Shown here piece after piece: positions 27,492 to 32,342 of a stretch of 32,342 nt of DNA (its first letter is position 1; every line of letters starts with the position of its first letter). The stretch spans positions 1-32,342 of the forward strand of contig LGRX02010091.1 of NCBI GenBank assembly GCA_001247695.2. Direction: 5' to 3'. Under the pieces are notes generated by a model. It did no database searches, was not told the DNA's origin, and saw only the letters and a program-made list of their open reading frames with translations. Origin of the DNA: Cymbomonas tetramitiformis. Lineage: Eukaryota > Chlorophyta > Pyramimonadophyceae > Pyramimonadales > Pyramimonadaceae. A program made the position numbers and the translations under genes.

Positions 27492-29636
27492 ATGGAGGTG
27501 CTGGAAGAGGTCGTCGCCAGGTGCACGGAGGATGGGGGAGAGCAGTGGGATCTAGCGGTCCGGCTGTCAATGTTTGGGTCACTGATTTTCTTGGAATGGG
27601 CTGGTATGCAGCCGAGGTGGTGGCTGCGGAGATTCTTGCCGTGGTGGAATGTTTTGGGAGCGGGGGAGCTAAGGAGGTGGTTGTCAGGTGATGTTCGGTA
27701 CGGGACATATGTGTTGGCGTCGGTGGGATCCCGACGGACTTACGTGGGGAAGTTTTGGTCAGGCCCGCGGGAGAGGATGCTGAAACACCTGAAGACAGCT
27801 ATGGACTCTTCTATGCGGGGAGGGAGACGGCTGTATGGGGGTCTGCGGGCTCGCGGTGTGCACAAGTTTTTCATGCTGCCGCTGAAGACCTATGGTGGGA
27901 AAAGCGACTGTGACGCTGACGAGAAGCTGATTATTAGACGAACTCAGCGACCAACCGACACTTTGAACACAGCTGGAGTTTGGCGGCGGAGGGTGACAGC
28001 GGGTCGCGAGCGCTATCGGAGGACGCGACAGCTGGCACGACAGTCACGACATCGAGGGGGTCGACGCGGCATGCGCGACAGAGCACGGGGCGCAGAGACA
28101 GCTGCGAAGCGGAGGGTGTATGGAAGCGCTGAGGTACAGGGCTATAACGGTGGCGCGCTGGACCTTGCACTTCGACGACTGACGAAAGGCGAGACAGTTT
28201 GTGAGGCTTCGTGGGACTTACAGTGGTCTGCAGGGTCGTGGAACTTTACTGACTGGACCTGCCTGAAGTTGAAGTATGGGCGGTCGCGCGTGGAGGTTGT
28301 GGGGGGCGAGTCAGACGGTTTGCGTAGTTCACTGCGCGAGCTTATCCCTCTGCTTAAGCGAGACAATGCCAGACTGAGATTTACGCGCATAGAGATCAGT
28401 GAGTCAGATTTATGGGCGCAGCGAGAGGTCAAACAGCTGGTGCGGAGACCTGCGAAGGCCTGGAAGCGAGTACCGAGGTACACTCTAGACAGAATTGTGC
28501 GCTTGTGGCAGGCAGCGGCGTCGGTAGTTGAGAAACAGCAGCTTTCTAAAATCAGAACGTCTCTGTCAGCAGCGGCAAATCGAGTACACGACTTTGTGAT
28601 TAGAGCGACATATGTCTGTAAGGTCTCTTTTCCTGACAGTTTGGGCACAGCAGCGATGCGAGAGTTTCTCCTTCAGTGTGTGGACACGAAGTATCCAGAG
28701 GGCGCAACGAGATCTTTTGTACGACGACGCACCAGGGTGGTAAGAACTGCAAAGCAGAAGCTGCGTGACATATTTTGTAATCTTTCCTCTGTGTCTCTTT
28801 GCGTTGACAATGCTGAGTGCCGCTGTGACAGACTGGATCCTGACTTGCCTCGACGTAATGGGCACGTGTGCTTTCGAACCACTGAGCTCGATGGGAAGTT
28901 TGCAGCCCTTAACCGCAGTCTTAAGGACACTCCCCGGCACTCTGTGGGTACTTCTGATTTTTTACTGACTAGTACTTCCGATTATTTACGGCAGCTTCGC
29001 CACTTCGAGACGGTGTCAATGGCTGCGCTGCGCAAACTTTTGCCGTGGCAATGCACTGTTGATGGAGCTCACTACGCTGTGGTTGAAAACGTGACTGAGG
29101 ACACTTTTTTCGTTGCAATTTGTGGCTCTACTGGCTTGGTTGTTCAGGTACTTTGGGACAGATTTGTGTTTCTTTTAAAGAGGCTAGACGCATACTCTAC
29201 TGCGATGGGCCACCCGAAAGTTTCTGTAATGACTCACCTTTACTCAGCAGTGCGGAGACTACTGGCGTGGGCGAGGTTAGTCACACAAGACTATTGGATT
29301 ACTCCTTATACGAAACAGGATGCGCTCCGATTCTGCTTCTCTTTGCTCGATGAACTTTTCGCTTCACCTCTTGACGTGAATGTTAACAGCGCAGTTTTCT
29401 GCACTCCATATTCTGAGGACACTTGCTTTGGCGCAGTCGAAAACTCTTATCGTATTCTTTGGCACCTTTGTGCGTTGGGAAACCCGATTTATACCCTTGC
29501 TCATATCCGAAAGTGTATTGATCACGCTCTCTTTTCTGCTCGTTCTACTCGTAAACCGTGCCGTGTTGTGCTGTGGTGTGCCCGTATTGGGAACGCTGGG
29601 ATGAAAGAGAGGGCGTCGAGCTGGTTTGTATTCTGA
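27492..29636 (+). CDS. Retroelement ORF2: N-terminal GIY-YIG endonuclease and large uncharacterised region
   Basis: ATG at 27492 is preferred over the GTG at 27489. Residues about 69-160 carry a GIY-YIG fold: RYGTYVLASVGSRRTYVGKF (GTY...YVG), the Arg/His segment RERMLKH, the Glu of DADEKLIIRR and a closing TLNT. A basic linker follows, then about 400 residues without a family match by eye. These include a possible metal-binding cluster (CVDNAECRCD...GHVCF, residues about 434-460). The stop is TGA 29634-29636. Third-position T/A use rises in 28760-29560 compared with the flanking ORFs. GIY-YIG nucleases in Penelope-like elements nick the target for reverse transcription. The RT follows in the -1 frame. 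Confidence 0.72.
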   Translation: MEVLEEVVARCTEDGGEQWDLAVRLSMFGSLIFLEWAGMQPRWWLRRFLPWWNVLGAGELRRWLSGDVRYGTYVLASVGSRRTYVGKFWSGPRERMLKHLKTAMDSSMRGGRRLYGGLRARGVHKFFMLPLKTYGGKSDCDADEKLIIRRTQRPTDTLNTAGVWRRRVTAGRERYRRTRQLARQSRHRGGRRGMRDRARGAETAAKRRVYGSAEVQGYNGGALDLALRRLTKGETVCEASWDLQWSAGSWNFTDWTCLKLKYGRSRVEVVGGESDGLRSSLRELIPLLKRDNARLRFTRIEISESDLWAQREVKQLVRRPAKAWKRVPRYTLDRIVRLWQAAASVVEKQQLSKIRTSLSAAANRVHDFVIRATYVCKVSFPDSLGTAAMREFLLQCVDTKYPEGATRSFVRRRTRVVRTAKQKLRDIFCNLSSVSLCVDNAECRCDRLDPDLPRRNGHVCFRTTELDGKFAALNRSLKDTPRHSVGTSDFLLTSTSDYLRQLRHFETVSMAALRKLLPWQCTVDGAHYAVVENVTEDTFFVAICGSTGLVVQVLWDRFVFLLKRLDAYSTAMGHPKVSVMTHLYSAVRRLLAWARLVTQDYWITPYTKQDALRFCFSLLDELFASPLDVNVNSAVFCTPYSEDTCFGAVENSYRILWHLCALGNPIYTLAHIRKCIDHALFSARSTRKPCRVVLWCARIGNAGMKERASSWFVF

Positions 29637-31456
29637 AGAAGAAGAAGTTCGCTTTTCTTGCGCCGCAGAGTGCCTTGGGTTTTAAGGATCGCTCAACCGG
29701 TGCTAAGTTCGACGTGAGCATACTGCTGATTCAGAACCGCGCGGCCGCGAAACACCGGCCGGTGACACAGCAGGGGTTGGCTCGGGTGTCAGGAGCGTTC
29801 GGATCGGCGGTGAGTGATGCGGGGGTGACATACTCGGCGGACTGGGGAGTTGAATTCTGTTGGCAGGCGGCAGCCCAGGCGAGGCCGCAGGTCCGGGCGT
29901 TCGAGGAGGAGCGGCGGGTCCTTGAGCGATTCCGAGTTTTGATGAAAGGGGGAGTGGCGGCGGGCCTCCTGCTTAACAGCCTGGGGGGGAAGCTAATGAC
30001 GGCGGTGCATGATGCGGAGTTGGCATACCAGTCAGAGGACTCGACGGAAGTGATCCCACCGGTGACAGAATTTTGGAGGCTGCTGAACGGGATGCCTGGC
30101 TTAGCTCGGGGGGTCCTTGACAGGAATGTGGCAGTCGGCTTCGGGGTTTGCCTTTCCGTCTACCAGGAGTGGCTTCGTGCTGAGCGGGATGGAGGCAACT
30201 ACTCTCTCGTTGAGTTTGACAGCGCAGAGGTGGTTCGGCAAATGAAGCTCCGGTATAAGGCGGCGGGTCTGGATCAGGTGGCGACGTTCTTCCTCGATGG
30301 CTCTTTTGGTGTTCTTTACCTGATGGTGAAGCATAAAGATGCCTCCCTATGTGAGAAACGCCGACCCGTCGTGCCATGTTTCAATGCACCTGACAGGATG
30401 TTGCAGAACAGGGTGGGGCGGGCCTTGTGCTTCTTGATCGGCCAGCTTGGTGGACACTTTAACGTGGCGGCTACGCAGGAAATTTCGGGTCGGCTCGGGC
30501 AGTTTAATTCGGCGATCGGCAAGGGTGACACTGTAATGGCGGCAAGCTTCGACGTGAAAGAAATGTACGTGATGCTGCAACACACGGTTCTCCTGCAGGC
30601 GACAGAATTTGTGGTGGGAATGGCGATGGGCGACAGGCCGGGTTTGCTCGTTAACACGAGAGGCAGGAAAGGCGTCGATTGGTATGAGGCGGGTACACCC
30701 AGACGTGTTGCGGTAAGAATGACACCTGCTCAGATCTTGGCGGGCGTTCGTTTTATCCTAGACAATGGGTACCTTCGTGTGGCTGGCACTCTGGTTCGGC
30801 AGACTAGCGGTATCGGGATCGGTGGCGGCGCGAGCCCTGGCTTAGCACAGTGTGTCTGTGTCTTTGGAGAGATGCAGTGGATGATGTCTCTGGGGGCGGA
30901 CCGGCGGCTATCGGGCGCGAAGATCCTTGGCACACGGCTTATGGACGATTGCACACTCTTGGTGGCTTGGGACCGTGGCGGAGACTCTGCGGGGCGGGAA
31001 GCGATGAGGAGAATCTTTACGGGCTATCTTGAGGCGTGCTACCCTGACGGGATGACGGTTGAACTGACCTCCGATGGGCTCACTTGGGTGTTCTGCGGGA
31101 TGCAGTTGACAGTTGACTCTGGCGGCGTGAGCACAAAAATGGTCACTAAAAATGTGCAGGCTGGTGTGACGAAGCGGGGAAGCCTTCTCTTTTTCCCGTT
31201 CGTCTCATACTTTTCCGATTGCAGTAGAGTTCAGAAAATGGCGAGTACCGTGAATGCTTTGTACCGGGTGGAGAGACACTGCTCGAATGACGGCTTGAAG
31301 GCAGCGGCCGTGATTGATGTTCTCCGTGAGCTTCGATGGCAAAGCTACCCGCAGGGTTGGCTCTTTGAGGCACTCGAGAGGATGGTGTCCCGCTCTCCTG
31401 ATGGGTTCTGGCGCCGTCTCCTACGACGAATGGAGAAGTGTGGTCTTCGGCTGTGA
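29555..31456 (+). CDS. Retroelement ORF3: Penelope-type reverse transcriptase, -1 frame relative to ORF2
   Basis: The frame opens after TAA at 29552-29554 and overlaps ORF2 by 82 nt. The first ATG in frame is only at about 29942, so translation needs a GTG start, frameshifting, or repair of an indel. RT blocks: KRRPVVPCFNAPDRMLQNRV (fingers), MAASFDVKEMYVML (motif A), QTSGIGIGGGASPGLAQ (motif B), GTRLMDDCTLLV (motif C, LMDD), then MTVELTSDGLTWVFCGMQLT (motif D/E of Penelope type). A thumb-like tail RGSLLFFPFVSYFSDC follows. The catalytic aspartates are present. It is GC-rich in third positions. By pattern it is closest to Penelope-like RTs; telomerase-like and group II RTs fit less well. Confidence 0.78.
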   Translation, partial: TVPCCAVVCPYWERWDEREGVELVCILKKKKFAFLAPQSALGFKDRSTGAKFDVSILLIQNRAAAKHRPVTQQGLARVSGAFGSAVSDAGVTYSADWGVEFCWQAAAQARPQVRAFEEERRVLERFRVLMKGGVAAGLLLNSLGGKLMTAVHDAELAYQSEDSTEVIPPVTEFWRLLNGMPGLARGVLDRNVAVGFGVCLSVYQEWLRAERDGGNYSLVEFDSAEVVRQMKLRYKAAGLDQVATFFLDGSFGVLYLMVKHKDASLCEKRRPVVPCFNAPDRMLQNRVGRALCFLIGQLGGHFNVAATQEISGRLGQFNSAIGKGDTVMAASFDVKEMYVMLQHTVLLQATEFVVGMAMGDRPGLLVNTRGRKGVDWYEAGTPRRVAVRMTPAQILAGVRFILDNGYLRVAGTLVRQTSGIGIGGGASPGLAQCVCVFGEMQWMMSLGADRRLSGAKILGTRLMDDCTLLVAWDRGGDSAGREAMRRIFTGYLEACYPDGMTVELTSDGLTWVFCGMQLTVDSGGVSTKMVTKNVQAGVTKRGSLLFFPFVSYFSDCSRVQKMASTVNALYRVERHCSNDGLKAAAVIDVLRELRWQSYPQGWLFEALERMVSRSPDGFWRRLLRRMEKCGLRL

Positions 31457-31701
31457 GTGACAATGGAGAAGAGAAATGTAGTGTTGATTTATGGAAGGAA
31501 TGGGGCAGACACCTGGCGGGACGGCGGAGGGCGGTGGGTGATGCAGTGAAGTGGGGGCTGTGTTGGGTCTGCACTGGTGGGGTGGAAAATGAGGGGCCTA
31601 CGGGCCGGTGCACTGTGGTAGTGATCCTGGTTGGTGAGTCCTGGGTGAGACTTGGTTCAGTTTTTATGGGGACTACTATCTTTTACTTTCTTTTATGTTG
31701 A
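31438..31701 (+). CDS. Possible small ORF overlapping the RT end
   Basis: It has 87 residues, overlaps the last 19 nt of the RT ORF in another frame, starts with an alternative codon or ATG-less, and ends with a hydrophobic stretch (TVVVILVGESWVRLGSVFMG). No family is recognised. It may be only GC-rich 3' untranslated DNA. Confidence 0.2.
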   Translation: MWSSAVSDNGEEKCSVDLWKEWGRHLAGRRRAVGDAVKWGLCWVCTGGVENEGPTGRCTVVVILVGESWVRLGSVFMGTTIFYFLLC

Positions 31702-31748
31702 GAATTTCAAACTGTCTTACACACTCGTGGCAGTTTTTCAGAAGTTTT

Positions 31749-31890
31749 TACAACAGACTATTGGGAATAAATGAATCTCGATCGTCGTCTAAAAACCTTC
31801 ATTTTGACACAATTTTCGTCGTCTAAAAGTTATTGCCACGTCATCTGAAATGTGCCACGTAAGCGACACGTAAGCGACACGTAGGTCGTC
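31749..31890 (+). repeat. Right copy of the 17-bp repeat and collinear terminal motifs
   Basis: TACAACAGACTATTGGG (31749-31765) is followed by two GTCGTCTAAAA words (31784 and 31818), GCCACGTCATC (31835) and CACGTAGGT (31878). Offsets from the repeat agree with the left copy to within ten bases, although the rest is diverged. It may be the start of a second related element or a pseudo-LTR. Confidence 0.65.
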
Positions 31891-32342
31891 CCGCAATTTT
31901 TATTACAAAATATTACTCAAATTATTTATTTGTGCATGATGCTTTCGTACTCGGCGAGTCCCGGTAGATTTTTTGTTGCATTTTTGTTCATATGCGTGCA
32001 TATCATGTACAAGTATGCAAATATGGGTACATCCATGTGCAATTTAGGCCAGCATGCACGGTACACGTTTATGAATGTGCGTATTCAGGTGCTTCAATTC
32101 CCGTAAAATAAGTTGCAACTGAGATGGGTACTAGCATATGATACACAAATCTATATCATCATACAAATTTATTCAAAATACACCAAATATTTGTCTATGA
32201 TGTCTTCTAGGCAAGAGATTTCGATCATTTCACAGTGCTAAGGCTACTATATTGCTGATACATTGGAATCTATATCTTCAATCCACAATTATTTGCGGCA
32301 CTTGTAGGTTTTAATTCCCTCGATAGCGAGGTAACGTTGACC
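31891..32342. other. AT-rich end of the window, nothing recognised
   Basis: Short frames only. TGCATAT and ATGTGCA words recur at 31990-32080. The continuation of fragment C is not found here, so the interrupted locus does not resume inside the window. Confidence 0.4.

Larger units (their letters stand above)
24946..31748 (+). mobile_element. Element E: Penelope-like retroelement with N-terminal GIY-YIG nuclease
   Basis: It interrupts fragment C right after GGACCATAC. It contains a roughly 1.2-kb leader, ORF1 (26178-27434), ORF2 with a GIY-YIG domain (27492-29636) and the reverse-transcriptase ORF (29555-31456). No introns, no long terminal repeats and no poly(A) tail are seen. Endonuclease in front of RT is the permuted order known for the Chlamys/Naiad branch of Penelope-like elements; canonical Penelope has it behind. 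The left border is fixed by comparison of C with B. The right border is set at the recurrence of TACAACAGACTATTGGG at 31749 and is an inference. Confidence 0.75.

Noticed and set aside
26569..27708. Antisense frames over ORF1 and ORF2
   Set aside because: Shadows of GC-rich coding sequence with no motif of their own; the + strand carries the recognisable features.
24945..31765. 17-bp repeat as a plain target-site duplication
   Set aside because: Matching motifs continue at equal offsets beyond the repeat on the same side in both copies, and the uninterrupted locus (B at 15779) shares only the first four bases.
24945..31890. LTR retrotransposon
   Set aside because: The repeat is 17 bp with only scattered motifs beyond it; no integrase, protease or RNase H is seen, and the RT blocks fit Penelope type.

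Overview
The window reads as nuclear DNA of a eukaryotic microalga. The left third holds a multi-exon gene with GT-AG introns and matching intron phases. Most of the rest is nested transposable elements. The alga-type surface protein, the GC-rich exons and a Penelope-type retroelement with its endonuclease in front of the reverse transcriptase suggest the green lineage (a prasinophyte-like alga). That assignment is inference from family knowledge; no taxonomic marker gene is present.

Layout. (1) About 154-7768, + strand: the 3' part of a large membrane-protein gene. Three beta-helix-repeat exons are followed by a cysteine-rich stalk and several membrane-segment exons. Three introns carry their own unrelated minisatellites. 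(2) 7769-12536: AT-rich DNA without a convincing gene. It holds GC hairpins, a dispersed repeat, a fold-back element and one GC-rich island. (3) 12537 to about 23760: element A, a CACTA (En/Spm)-like DNA transposon with its transposase gene on the - strand. Its left terminus and a GCTAACG/CATGC subterminal array are visible. The gene is a pseudogene with in-frame TGA codons. (4) 13926-20636: element B, a second CACTA-like transposon inserted inside an exon of A. It has 28-bp perfect terminal inverted repeats and a 3-bp target duplication (CCA). Removing B and one CCA joins A's exon in frame. B has a GAAGAC motif array, a degenerate transposase gene without its catalytic core, a near-perfect palindrome of about 360 bp, a tRNA-like structure and a tandem hairpin array. 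(5) 23766-24948: fragment C, a close copy of the 3' half of B's gene, next to A and cut off on the right. (6) About 24946-31748: element E, an intron-less Penelope-like retroelement with a coiled-coil/lysine-rich ORF1, an ORF2 with an N-terminal GIY-YIG nuclease, and a reverse transcriptase in the -1 frame relative to ORF2. A small divergent zinc-ribbon ORF lies in its leader. A 17-bp direct repeat and a set of collinear motifs reappear at 31749.

The most unusual point is that each CACTA-like element has its own short motif (GCTAACG/GCATG in A, GAAGAC in B). The motif fills the subterminal arrays and also the introns of that element's own transposase gene, while exons appear free of it. This resembles a sequence-specific self-recognition code, such as binding sites for a transposase accessory or anti-silencing protein. 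That function is inference.
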